From Rhizobium tumorigenes (GTDB taxonomy: Bacteria > Pseudomonadota > Alphaproteobacteria > Rhizobiales > Rhizobiaceae), in contig NZ_CP117255.1 in the NCBI RefSeq assembly GCF_003240565.2, positions 3,020,501-3,084,500 on the forward strand: a stretch of DNA of 64,000 nt, written 5' to 3'. How positions within the stretch are numbered: the stretch's first letter is position 1; each line of letters begins with the position of its first letter. Under the pieces are notes generated by a model, which saw only the letters and a program-made list of their open reading frames with translations, did not search any database and was not told the DNA's origin. This document shows positions 17,378-26,008 of this stretch, piece by piece. The position numbers and the translations under genes are program-made.

Positions 17378-19204
17378 TTATGAACCCATCTGCTCGCGAA
17401 TCGTCTCGAGCTCCAGCCATTCCTCTTCCATTTTCGTCACCTTGCCGCGCAGCTTCTCGACTTCCTTGGCAAGCGCATTGAAAGTTGCTGGATCCTTGGA
17501 GAACAGCTTTGGGTCAGACATTCTCCGTTCCCGGGCGGCAATCTCGGCTTCGGCCTTGGCGATTTCCTTTGGAATATTTTCAAGCGCATAGGTCTGTTTG
17601 AAGGACATTTTTGCCTTGCCCTTGTTGCCGCCATGGCCACCATTGGAGCCTCCACCGACACGCGCCTTTTCGGCCTTGGCCGCCTTGCGCAATTCATCGG
17701 CGACGCCTTTGCGTTGTTCCAGCATATCGGAATAGCCACCGGCATATTCGATCCAGCGGCCGTCGGGCGCATCGGGGTTCATGGGCGCGATGGTCGATGT
17801 CACGGTGCGGTCGAGGAAGTCGCGATCGTGGCTGACGAGTATGACGGTGCCGGCAAAGCTGGCGACGGTTTCCTGCAGGAGGTCGAGCGTCTCGATATCG
17901 AGGTCGTTGGTCGGTTCGTCGAGGATGAGGAGGTTGGTCGGCCGCGAGAGGATGCGGGCAAGCATCAGCCGGGCACGTTCGCCGCCCGACAATTTGCGGA
18001 TCGGCGTGCGCGCCTGTTCCGGCGCAAACAGGAAGTCCTTCATGTAGCCCGTGACGTGGCGCTGCTCGCCATTGACGATCAGGCTTTCGCCCCGCCCGTC
18101 GGTCAGGTAATGGGCCAGCGTCTCTTCCGGATCGAGGTCCTCGCGCTTCTGGTCGAGCGTGGCGATTTCAAGGTTGGTGCCGAGCTTCAGCTTGCCGCTA
18201 TCCTGTTTCAACTGGCCCGTCAGCATCTTCAGCAGCGTCGTCTTGCCGGCACCGTTCGGTCCGACGAGACCGATGCAATCGCCGCGATGAACGCGGATCG
18301 AGAAAGGCGCGACGATGGTCCGCTCACCATAGGCCTTGGTGATCAATTCCGCCTCGATCACCAGCTTGCCGGATTCCTGAACGTCGGAAATGTTGGCGTT
18401 GACCGAGCCTTGTGGACCCTTGTGGCCGCGATAATCGGCGCGCATCGTCTGCAGATCGCCGAGGCGGCGCATGTTGCGCTTCCGGCGCGCGGTGACGCCG
18501 TAGCGCAGCCAGTGCTCTTCGCGCTCGATCTGCTTGCCGAGTTTGTGCTGCTCCAGTTCTTCCTGCTCAAGCACCGTGTCGCGCCAGGCCTCGAAGAAAC
18601 CAAAGCCCTTGTCGAGGCGACGCGAGGTGCCACGGTCGAGCCAGACGGTGGCTGTCGAGACTTTCTCGAGAAAGCGCCGGTCATGCGAGATCACGACGAT
18701 GGCGCTGCGGGTCTTCTGTAGCTCGCCTTCCAGCCACTCGATGGTCGGCAGGTCGAGATGGTTGGTCGGTTCGTCCAGCAGCAGGATGTCCGGCTCCGGC
18801 GCGAGCACCCGGGCAAGCGCCGCGCGGCGCGCTTCTCCGCCCGACAGGCTTTGCGGGTCCTCGTCGCCGGTGAGCCCCAGATGCGACAACAGATAGGTCA
18901 GGCGATAAGGATCGTCGCCCGGTGTCAACCCGGCCTCGGCATAGGCGAGAACAGTCTTGTGGTCGCCGAAATCGGGCGCCTGTTCGAGATAGCGGATTGT
19001 CGACGACGGATGCCGGAAGATCTCGCCGGATTGCGCTTCGACCATGCCGGCGGCGATCTTCAGCAGCGTCGACTTGCCGGAACCGTTGCGACCGACCAGC
19101 GAAATCTTGTCGCCGGGCTCGACCTGGAAATTGGCACCAGCCAGAAGCGGTGCGCCGCCGAATGAGAGAAAGATGTCGTCGAGTTTCAGAATAGGGGGGG
19201 CCAA
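17378..19204 (-). CDS. ABC-F ATPase, Uup type
   Basis: The 608-residue protein contains two ABC domains without membrane segments: Walker A GRNGSGKSTLLK and GPNGAGKTTLLK, signatures LSGGEARRAALARVL and LSGGERARLMLARIL, and Walker B ILLLDEPTNHLDL and LLILDEPTNDLDI. A C-terminal coiled coil (KAEAEIAARERRMSDPKLF) follows a Gly-rich linker, as in Uup, which acts on ribosomes and branched DNA. The start is a TTG at 19204 with GGAG about 10 bases upstream; the first strand (ILKLDDIFLSF) begins right after, so a later ATG is not possible. It lies 3 bases after thiN. Confidence 0.9.
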   Translation of the reverse strand: MAPPILKLDDIFLSFGGAPLLAGANFQVEPGDKISLVGRNGSGKSTLLKIAAGMVEAQSGEIFRHPSSTIRYLEQAPDFGDHKTVLAYAEAGLTPGDDPYRLTYLLSHLGLTGDEDPQSLSGGEARRAALARVLAPEPDILLLDEPTNHLDLPTIEWLEGELQKTRSAIVVISHDRRFLEKVSTATVWLDRGTSRRLDKGFGFFEAWRDTVLEQEELEQHKLGKQIEREEHWLRYGVTARRKRNMRRLGDLQTMRADYRGHKGPQGSVNANISDVQESGKLVIEAELITKAYGERTIVAPFSIRVHRGDCIGLVGPNGAGKTTLLKMLTGQLKQDSGKLKLGTNLEIATLDQKREDLDPEETLAHYLTDGRGESLIVNGEQRHVTGYMKDFLFAPEQARTPIRKLSGGERARLMLARILSRPTNLLILDEPTNDLDIETLDLLQETVASFAGTVILVSHDRDFLDRTVTSTIAPMNPDAPDGRWIEYAGGYSDMLEQRKGVADELRKAAKAEKARVGGGSNGGHGGNKGKAKMSFKQTYALENIPKEIAKAEAEIAARERRMSDPKLFSKDPATFNALAKEVEKLRGKVTKMEEEWLELETIREQMGS

Positions 19205-19207
19205 GGG

Positions 19208-19858
19208 TCAGACTCCGGAAAGGTCATAGGGGCGGGCAAGGACGATGGCCCTGCCGCTCGAAAGGGAAAAGCGCACGATACCCTGCGCAACGTTGGAAAT
19301 GGTGCGGGAGGCACCGAACGGCAAATGGAAACCGGCAAGCGGATAGCGGGCATTGTCGATCGACAGGCCATCCAGCGCGCTGAAGCCGGACACAGAAAAC
19401 AGGCTACCGGCGGGAAGGTCTAGCTCCATGGCGCCGGCGATCAGCGGCACGGCCTCCTCCTCGCCGGAGGTCAACAGCATCGAGAACCCCTGCTCCGCCA
19501 GGCTGACGCCGTAGAGGAGCAGCGCCAGCGCATGGTCGGACCGCTCGCCTCCGAGAGCGCCGGCAAGTACCAGGCGACGGGCACCGCGACGGATTGCCTC
19601 CTCAATGGCAATCTCGCCATCCGTCTGTGCCTTGGCGGCAGGATAGGGCTGCCGAGGCACATCCGGAAAGGCCTCGCTAAGGTCGGCCGGGCTCGAATCG
19701 AAATCGCCGACCCACAGTTCCGGCACCACACAGAGCGCCTGCGCATGCCGCATGCCGCCATCGGCGGCGATGAAGCGACTGCCGGCGACTGCCGTCTTAA
19801 GCCGCTCCGTCAGATGCAGCGCCCCGCCAAGCAGGATCGTGAAGGTGGATGAACTCAT
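19208..19858 (-). CDS. thiN: thiamine pyrophosphokinase (thiamine diphosphokinase)
   Basis: This 216-residue enzyme transfers pyrophosphate from ATP to thiamine. Family blocks are ADGGMRHA, ELWVGDFDSSP, KAQTDGEIAIEEA and GALGGERSDHALA. The ATG at 19858 gives the usual N-terminus. It forms an operon with the ABC-F gene (3-base gap). The thiamine importer thiBPQ lies 2.4 kb away on the other strand, so imported thiamine could be activated directly by this kinase. Confidence 0.9.
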   Translation of the reverse strand: MSSSTFTILLGGALHLTERLKTAVAGSRFIAADGGMRHAQALCVVPELWVGDFDSSPADLSEAFPDVPRQPYPAAKAQTDGEIAIEEAIRRGARRLVLAGALGGERSDHALALLLYGVSLAEQGFSMLLTSGEEEAVPLIAGAMELDLPAGSLFSVSGFSALDGLSIDNARYPLAGFHLPFGASRTISNVAQGIVRFSLSSGRAIVLARPYDLSGV

Positions 19859-19930
19859 GGGCCAAGCCCATAGCGCAAAGACCGGTCGCTAGGGAAGAGC
19901 GACAGTCTGTCATCCGTCAAATGGGCGCCT

Positions 19931-20455
19931 TTAGGTATCCGAATCCCGGTAGCGCGCCCGAAACGCATCCTCGAAGCCACCGATGAACTGATCGAAAAGC
20001 CGCGAAAAGGTCTGCATGTCGTCCTCGGACCAATCGGCAACGATATCCCCGATCAGCGCCCGCTTCTGCGCCTGCACCTCTGCAAGCAGCCGCTGGCCGA
20101 GCGCGCTCATCACCACGACGATGCGCCTGGCGTCTGCCTGCGATGCCTTGCGGCGCAGGACACCGCGCGTCACCATCTCGGCAACGATGCGGCTGGCCCG
20201 CGACGGATCGATGCGCAGGATCTCGGCCACCGCCCCGACTGTCACTTCGCCCCCCGCCTCGGCCCGCCTGATAGCATCGAGCACGTCGAGATGCGAGAGC
20301 TCAAGGTCCGGCGCCACGTTCTGGATTGCCAGCCGGCTGATCATCCGGCGTCCGGTCATCAGCCGCATCCGCGTCATCACCTGTCCGATGTGCTGGATAT
20401 ACGCCTCCTGCGCATCCATCGAAACCGGTTCGTCTGTCTTCAAGGTTACTGTCAT
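19931..20455 (-). CDS. MarR-family transcriptional regulator
   Basis: This 174-residue protein has the MarR winged helix (VTVGAVAEILRIDPSRASRIVAEMVTRGVLRR) flanked by dimerisation helices, with the wing around KASQADARRIVVVMS. It is divergent from a DHA2-type efflux pump, and the 113-base gap holds a good sigma-70 promoter with palindromes, so it most likely represses the pump. I chose the ATG at 20455; another in-frame ATG lies 7 codons upstream, and neither has a strong ribosome-binding site. Confidence 0.88.
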   Translation of the reverse strand: MTVTLKTDEPVSMDAQEAYIQHIGQVMTRMRLMTGRRMISRLAIQNVAPDLELSHLDVLDAIRRAEAGGEVTVGAVAEILRIDPSRASRIVAEMVTRGVLRRKASQADARRIVVVMSALGQRLLAEVQAQKRALIGDIVADWSEDDMQTFSRLFDQFIGGFEDAFRARYRDSDT

Positions 20456-20485
20456 TTCGCCACGGTAACAGATCATCGCGAAAAG

Positions 20486-20544
20486 TTGAATATGCAGAAT
20501 GCATTCAAATGCGCTTGACAGATATATGCTATCAGCACATATAA
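20486..20544 (+). promoter_or_regulatory. sigma-70 promoter and MarR operator candidates for the efflux pump
   Basis: TTGACA (20515-20520) and CATATA (20538-20543) are 17 bases apart, close to the sigma-70 consensus. Two palindromes overlap or flank it: TTGAAT-N11-ATTCAA (20486-20508), and TATATGCT with AGCA-CATATA (20523-20543), which covers the spacer and -10 box. A dimeric MarR repressor bound there would block polymerase, and the first palindrome lies close to the regulator's own start. Confidence 0.7.
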
Positions 20545-20568
20545 CGGCCATTCTGGATAGGAAGCCCT

Positions 20569-22110
20569 ATGGATATGCACCTGCCGTCTGCGCCCCTCGT
20601 GGCGGATCCCCGTCGCCGGCTGATACTCTACCTGTTCCTGATGGTTGCCATGTTCATGGCGATGCTCGACAACCAGATTGTCTCGACGGCACTCCCGACC
20701 ATCGTCGGCGAATTCGGCCATCTCGAGCGTTTCGGCTGGATCGGCTCCGCCTATCTCTTGTCGCTAAGCGCCGTCATGCCGGTCTACGGCAAGCTGGGCG
20801 ACCTGTTCGGCCGCAAATATGTGATGATCACCGCAATTGCCATCTTCACCATCGGCTCCGCCATCTGCGGTCTTGCCGTGTCGATGAACACTCTGATTGC
20901 CGCCCGCGTTCTGCAGGGGCTCGGCGGCGGCGGTATCCTCGTGTCGATCTTCTCGATCAACGCCGACCTTTTCGAGCCCCGGGAGAGAGCCCGCTACCAG
21001 AGCTATTCCAGCCTCGTCCTGATGGCCTCGGGCGCCATAGGCCCGGTGCTTGGCGGCACGATGAGCGACCTGTTCGGCTGGCGCTCGATCTTTCTCGTCA
21101 ACATACCGATCGGCTTTATCGTCCTTGCCGGCCTCGTCACCATGCTCCCCTACCGGAAACCCGCCCGCAAGCCGCAGATCGACTATGCCGGCGCCATCGT
21201 CCTGGCGATGACGACCACCTGCATCGTGCTTGCCGCTGACGGTACCCAGTTGTTCGGATCGCTGCTGTCTCCTGCAGTTCTCGCTATCATCGGATTCGGC
21301 ATCGTCTGCGCCATTTCCTGGGTCTTCATCGAGCGCCGCGCCCCGGAACCGATCGTGCCGATGCAGTTGTTTCGCAACCCGACTTTCGGACTATTGCTGA
21401 TCACCTCGCTCACCAGCGGCGCCATCGCCATCGGCATGGTCAACTATTTCGCGCTGTTCCTGCAGACGACCACTGGCCTTTCGCCCTCGGTTGCCGGCCT
21501 GTTGTTCATTCTCCTGACCGGCGGCATCGTCTGTGGCTCGCTTTCGGCCGGACGGCTGATCTCGGCCACCGGCCGCTACAAGCCCTTCGCAATAGGCAGC
21601 GCCGCCTGCAGCATGATTGCCTTTGCGGCCCTGTCGCAAGTCCATGCGGGCACTCCAGTCTTCGTCATTGGCGGACTGATGTTGCTGCACGGCATCGGCA
21701 TCGGGCTTGCGCAGCAGGTTCCGGTCATCGGCATCCAGAATGCAGCCTCCAGCCGCGACATCGGAGCGGCCACTGGCGCCGTCACACTGTCGCGCATGGG
21801 CGGCGCCTCGATCGCCATCTCCATCTACGGCGCCATCATCGGCTCCCGACTGCTGCATGTCGGCCTGTCGATCCCCGGCATCAGCAATATCGAGGAAGTC
21901 ACGCCGAAGATGATGGCGGCCTTGCCGGCTGCCACGCGCGAAGCCGTGGCCGAAGCCTACGCTGCCGCCTTCAACCCGCTGTTCCTGACGGCGGCGGGCA
22001 TCTGCCTTGTCGGCCTGGTCACCGCACTTTGCCTTAAGAACGTCCAGCTACCGGGCGCAACCATTGCCAAGACCATCGACCCTGCGGCTGCGGCCCACGT
22101 CGCGGATTGA
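20569..22110 (+). CDS. MFS multidrug efflux transporter, DHA2 (14-TM) family
   Basis: This 513-residue inner-membrane protein has the drug:H+ antiporter 2 pattern: MFMAMLDNQIVSTALPTI in helix 1 (motif D1), GKLGDLFGRKYVM (motif A), and GPVLGGTMSDLFGWRSIFLVNIPIG (motif C, here split by commas only in description). Length and number of hydrophobic stretches suit 14 helices. AGGAAG precedes the ATG at 20569. It is divergent from the MarR gene, its likely repressor. No membrane-fusion partner is present, so it probably works alone. Confidence 0.9.
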   Translation: MDMHLPSAPLVADPRRRLILYLFLMVAMFMAMLDNQIVSTALPTIVGEFGHLERFGWIGSAYLLSLSAVMPVYGKLGDLFGRKYVMITAIAIFTIGSAICGLAVSMNTLIAARVLQGLGGGGILVSIFSINADLFEPRERARYQSYSSLVLMASGAIGPVLGGTMSDLFGWRSIFLVNIPIGFIVLAGLVTMLPYRKPARKPQIDYAGAIVLAMTTTCIVLAADGTQLFGSLLSPAVLAIIGFGIVCAISWVFIERRAPEPIVPMQLFRNPTFGLLLITSLTSGAIAIGMVNYFALFLQTTTGLSPSVAGLLFILLTGGIVCGSLSAGRLISATGRYKPFAIGSAACSMIAFAALSQVHAGTPVFVIGGLMLLHGIGIGLAQQVPVIGIQNAASSRDIGAATGAVTLSRMGGASIAISIYGAIIGSRLLHVGLSIPGISNIEEVTPKMMAALPAATREAVAEAYAAAFNPLFLTAAGICLVGLVTALCLKNVQLPGATIAKTIDPAAAAHVAD

Positions 22111-22173
22111 TAAAGCTAGGGCTTCGCGCGGCCCCTTGCCATCCACCCCTCCCGCCGCTACATCTTTTCTCGC

Positions 22174-22276
22174 TCTAACGGGGTGCCTCATGTCCATCCG
22201 GACATCTGGCTGAGAGGCTTTCACCAGCCAACCCGCGGAACCTGATCCGGTTAACACCGGCGGAGGGATTAGACGC
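22174..22276 (+). promoter_or_regulatory. TPP riboswitch (THI element)
   Basis: The conserved THI-box segments are present in order: GGGGTGC near 22180, GGCTGAGA near 22208, then ACCC, GAACCTGATCCGGTTAACAC (about 22238-22257) and GGCGGAGGGATTAG ending near 22272. The element lies about 60 bases before thiB. In Gram-negative bacteria it usually blocks translation or transcription when thiamine pyrophosphate is bound, so it should control thiBPQ. Confidence 0.95.
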
Positions 22277-22333
22277 GCGAAATCAACAGCGCCTATTCTC
22301 CGTTTTAACGCGAACCAAGGAGGAGGCGCTTCG

Positions 22334-23362
22334 ATGCCCACCCGATCTCTGACGACATTTATGGCTGGCCTTATTCTGGCGGCCGGCACGACACTTCTGA
22401 CCGCTCATGCCAGCCAGGCGGCAGACAAGACACTGACAGTCTATACCTACGAGAGTTTCACCGCCGACTGGGGCCCCGGCCCCAAGGTCAAGGCGGCGTT
22501 CGAGAAGACCTGCGGCTGCACCGTCAACTATGTCGCCGTCACCGACGGCGTCGCACTCCTGTCGCGCCTGAAACTCGAGGGCAAGGACACCAAGGCGGAC
22601 GTGGTTCTCGGTCTCGACACCAATCTCGTCGATGAAGCCAGGGATACTGGCCTGTTCGAGCCCGCCGACATCGACACGACGGCCGTGAAGCTGCCGGGTG
22701 ACTTCAAGGACGACGTCTTCGTTCCCTACGATTACGGTCACTTCGCAGTGGTCTACGACACGCAGGTCATCAAGAACCCGCCGAAGAGCATGAAGGAACT
22801 GGTTGAGGGAGACCCGTCGCAGAAGATCGTCATCGAGGATCCGCGCACGTCTACACCGGGCCTTGGCCTGCTGCTTTGGGTCAAGTCGGTTTATGGCGCC
22901 AAATCCGCGGAAGCCTGGAAAAAGCTCAAGGGCCGCATCCTGACCGTCACCCCCGGCTGGTCAGAAGCCTATGACCTGTTCACCAAGGGCGAAGCGCCGA
23001 TGGTGCTCTCCTACACGACGTCGCCAGCCTATCACATGATCGCCGACAAGACCGACCGCTACCAGGCGGCATCCTTCTCGGAAGGCCACTACATCCAGAT
23101 CGAGGTAGCAGGCCTGACGAAAACCTCTGCCAACAAGGATCTGGCGCGCGACTTCCTGAAATTCATGATCACACCCGGTTTTCAGGACATCATCCCGACC
23201 AACAACTGGATGATGCCCGTCGCCGCCACCTCGGAGCCGCTGCCGGATGCTTTCGGCAAGCTCGTCGTACCTACCAAGACGTTCCTGATGAGCCCGGCCG
23301 AAGTCGACAAGAACCGCAAGGCCTGGATCGACGAATGGCTGGCCGCTACTAGCGGCAACTGA
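22334..23362 (+). CDS. thiB: thiamine ABC transporter substrate-binding protein
   Basis: This 342-residue periplasmic protein has a signal peptide of about 30 residues ending ASQAADKT. The mature part carries the ThiB pattern [49 protein letters not shown] and [20 protein letters not shown]. It binds thiamine or its phosphates for import. AGGAGG precedes the ATG at 22334. It is the first gene after the TPP riboswitch and is followed 9 bases later by thiP. Confidence 0.95.
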   Translation: MPTRSLTTFMAGLILAAGTTLLTAHASQAADKTLTVYTYESFTADWGPGPKVKAAFEKTCGCTVNYVAVTDGVALLSRLKLEGKDTKADVVLGLDTNLVDEARDTGLFEPADIDTTAVKLPGDFKDDVFVPYDYGHFAVVYDTQVIKNPPKSMKELVEGDPSQKIVIEDPRTSTPGLGLLLWVKSVYGAKSAEAWKKLKGRILTVTPGWSEAYDLFTKGEAPMVLSYTTSPAYHMIADKTDRYQAASFSEGHYIQIEVAGLTKTSANKDLARDFLKFMITPGFQDIIPTNNWMMPVAATSEPLPDAFGKLVVPTKTFLMSPAEVDKNRKAWIDEWLAATSGN

Positions 23363-23371
23363 TCGAGCGCT

Positions 23372-25006
23372 ATGCTGACGACATCCGAGCGAGCAACGGC
23401 AGTGACCGGCGGGGCTATCAGCCTCGCCGGCATCCTGCTGTTTGTCGGCCTTGCTGTCGGCACGCTGCTCGCCGCCGGCATCGAGACGCAAGGCAACGCT
23501 CCCCTGCTCGATCCTTATATCCTGCGGGTCCTGCGCTTCACCTTGTTGCAGGCGACGCTCTCGACGGTGTTGTCGGTAACGCTTGCCATCCCCGTGGCGC
23601 GTGCCTTGGCCCGACAACGGAACTTTCCCGGCCGTCTCTGGCTGATCCGTCTCATGGCCGTGCCGATGGGGCTTCCGGTGCTGATCGGCGCCATGGGGCT
23701 TCTTGGCATCTGGGGCCGACAGGGCATCGCCAACGGCGCCCTGCAGACGCTTGGCCTCGCACAGCCAGTTAGTATCTACGGGCTTTCCGGCATTCTCATA
23801 GCCCATGTGTTTTTCAACCTGCCGCTCGCCGTGCGGCTGATGCTGCCGGGCCTCGAGCGCGTGCCGCCGGAATACTGGTTGATGGCATCCGGCCTTGGCA
23901 TGCGTCCAGGCGCCGTATTCCGCTTCATCGAATGGCCTGTGCTAAGGGCGCTCATTCCCGGTATCGCTGGCCTGATCTTCATGCTCTGCGCCACCAGCTT
24001 TACCCTGGTCCTGATGCTCGGCGGCGGACCGGCGGCAACGACGATCGAAGTTGCCATCTATCAGGCGCTGCGGTTCGACTTCGACCCCGGCCGTGCCGTT
24101 GCACTGGCCTTGTTGCAGGTTGCGATGACCGGCGCCGTGCTTGCCGTGATGGCGCTGCTGCCGGCGCCAGACGATCCGGGCCCCGCAACCGGCAGGGCGC
24201 CACGCCGCCTCGACGGCCGGCAGCGTCTCGCGCAACTGTCCGATGGCACGGTGATCGCGACCATTGCGCTGTTCATCGGCCTGCCGCTGGTGTCCGTCGC
24301 CGTGGCCGGGATGGAGGCCAACCTCGCAAGGCTCGCCAGCCAGCCGGTCTTTCTGCAGGCGTTGCTGACCAGCCTTGCCATCGCGTTTTCCGCCGGCCTG
24401 CTCGCTGTCATCCTCTCGCTGGCAATCGTGCGCGCCCGCTATGCCATCTCGTCGGTGCGAAAAGGCACGACAGGCCTCCGCGCCTTTTCGGCGACGCTCG
24501 GTGCCGCCTCATCGCTTGTCCTCTTGGCGCCGCCGATCGTGCTGGCGACCGGATGGTTCATGGCGCTGCGTCCCTTCGGGGACCCGACCCGGTTTGCAGT
24601 CACCCTGATCGTTTGCATCAACATGCTGATGGCGCTGCCCTTCGTCATCCGCGTCGTCGAACCGGCCTTTGCCATTCACACCGCCCGCACCGGTCGGCTG
24701 GCAGCAAGTCTCGGTCTCACCGGCTTTTCCCGCCTGCGCCACGTGGATTGGCCCGGTCTGCGCAAGCCGCTGTTTACGGCGCTGTCCTTCGCCATGGCGC
24801 TGTCGCTTGGCGACCTCGGTGCGGTGGCGCTGTTCGGCTCCGGCAATATCGTCACCCTGCCATGGCTGGTCTATAGCCGGCTCGGCAGCTATCGCACCAA
24901 CGACGCAGATGGCTATGCGCTGCTGCTGGGCCTGCTTTGCCTCGCATTGACGGTGGCCGGAACCGCAGGCCAGGCATCCCGTGCCGAGAAAGGCAGCAGG
25001 CTGTGA
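23372..25006 (+). CDS. thiP: thiamine ABC transporter permease
   Basis: This 544-residue protein is a double-length binding-protein-dependent permease, two fused halves of about six helices each. EAA loops are seen in YWLMASGLGMRPGAVFRFIEWP and RLAASLGLTGFSRLRHVDWPG, each within its half. It forms the channel for thiamine. Its stop overlaps the GTG start of thiQ (GTGA). Confidence 0.94.
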   Translation: MLTTSERATAVTGGAISLAGILLFVGLAVGTLLAAGIETQGNAPLLDPYILRVLRFTLLQATLSTVLSVTLAIPVARALARQRNFPGRLWLIRLMAVPMGLPVLIGAMGLLGIWGRQGIANGALQTLGLAQPVSIYGLSGILIAHVFFNLPLAVRLMLPGLERVPPEYWLMASGLGMRPGAVFRFIEWPVLRALIPGIAGLIFMLCATSFTLVLMLGGGPAATTIEVAIYQALRFDFDPGRAVALALLQVAMTGAVLAVMALLPAPDDPGPATGRAPRRLDGRQRLAQLSDGTVIATIALFIGLPLVSVAVAGMEANLARLASQPVFLQALLTSLAIAFSAGLLAVILSLAIVRARYAISSVRKGTTGLRAFSATLGAASSLVLLAPPIVLATGWFMALRPFGDPTRFAVTLIVCINMLMALPFVIRVVEPAFAIHTARTGRLAASLGLTGFSRLRHVDWPGLRKPLFTALSFAMALSLGDLGAVALFGSGNIVTLPWLVYSRLGSYRTNDADGYALLLGLLCLALTVAGTAGQASRAEKGSRL

Positions 25007-25716
25007 GCGCTCTCTCCGATCTTGTCCTGTCGGATGTGCGGTTGCGGCTGGGCGGCCACGATTTCCGCTTCGACTGTACCCTTCCCGCCGGCAAGATCAT
25101 TGCCGTCACCGGCCCTTCCGGCGCCGGCAAATCGACCTTTCTCAATCTGCTGGCCGGCTTCGAGACGCCGGACAGCGGCCGCATCACGCTGAACGGCACC
25201 GATGTTACCGCAATGAGCCCTGCTGAGCGGCCCGTATCGCTGGTGTTCCAGGATAACAACCTATTTGCCCATCTCGACCTCTTTACCAACATCGGTCTCG
25301 GGCTCAGCCCGTCGCTGCGGCTCAGCGCCGACGATCGCGGGCGGATCTCAAATGCTCTTGTACGCGTCGGTCTCGATGGTTTCGAAAAGCGGATGCCGGG
25401 CACCCTGTCCGGCGGCGAACGGCAGCGCGCAGCCTTCGCGCGGGCGCTGATACGCGACCGGCCTATCCTGCTGCTGGACGAGCCTTTTGCATCCCTCGAT
25501 CCCAGCCTTCGCGCCGGCATGGCCGACCTGCTGAGGGAGTTGCACCGCGAAACCGGCAACACGGTGTTGATCGTCTCCCACGATCCGCGCGAAGTGCGCC
25601 AGTTTGCCGACCATGCGGTGTTCATCGATGCCGGCGAAATCCGCCTGGCAGCCCCCCTAGATGGCTTTCTCGAGGCACACGGTCTGCCCACTTTACAGCG
25701 CTTTTTGCAGATTTGA
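25003..25716 (+). CDS. thiQ: thiamine ABC transporter ATP-binding protein
   Basis: This 237-residue ATPase drives thiamine import. Walker A is GPSGAGKSTFLN, the Q-loop lies in LVFQDNNLFAHL, the signature is LSGGERQRAAFAR, Walker B is PILLLDEPFASLD and the H-loop is VSHDPREV. I place the start at the GTG at 25003 because it overlaps the thiP stop by 4 bases and gives the normal family N-terminus (SALSDLVLSDVRL); a longer in-frame start would lie well inside thiP. Confidence 0.93.
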   Translation: MSALSDLVLSDVRLRLGGHDFRFDCTLPAGKIIAVTGPSGAGKSTFLNLLAGFETPDSGRITLNGTDVTAMSPAERPVSLVFQDNNLFAHLDLFTNIGLGLSPSLRLSADDRGRISNALVRVGLDGFEKRMPGTLSGGERQRAAFARALIRDRPILLLDEPFASLDPSLRAGMADLLRELHRETGNTVLIVSHDPREVRQFADHAVFIDAGEIRLAAPLDGFLEAHGLPTLQRFLQI

Positions 25717-26008
25717 GGCCATGATCACACGGCGGCACGACTTTTGCCGCAATTTCGGTGTTGCACGACAATGTAATCTCGAACCGATGCTTGCCAAAAT
25801 GCAACGACGCCACAATTAAGCAGAGTCTCGCTATGCAACTAAGGCCTAAATCAGTTAGAGCAGTGGGAGCAGACCATCGACAAATGCGGCGCGAAAGCGC
25901 GGATGGATCTAAACCTCGAGCATGTGGGACGATGATCAGCGCGATCTTGCGACCTGCCGACATTAAGACACGACAAGCGGAACTGAAGTCCTGAAGCAGC
26001 CCGAGCGC
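25717..26008. other. intergenic region between thiQ and the M48 protease gene
   Basis: The stretch is less GC-rich than its flanks. Short open frames occur on both strands but none has a ribosome-binding site or a recognisable product. It should contain the promoter of the protease gene; I see no strong consensus. Confidence 0.4.

Noticed and set aside
25758..25994. 78-codon open frame between thiQ and the M48 protease gene
   Set aside because: It has no ribosome-binding site, no homology I can recognise and unusual composition.
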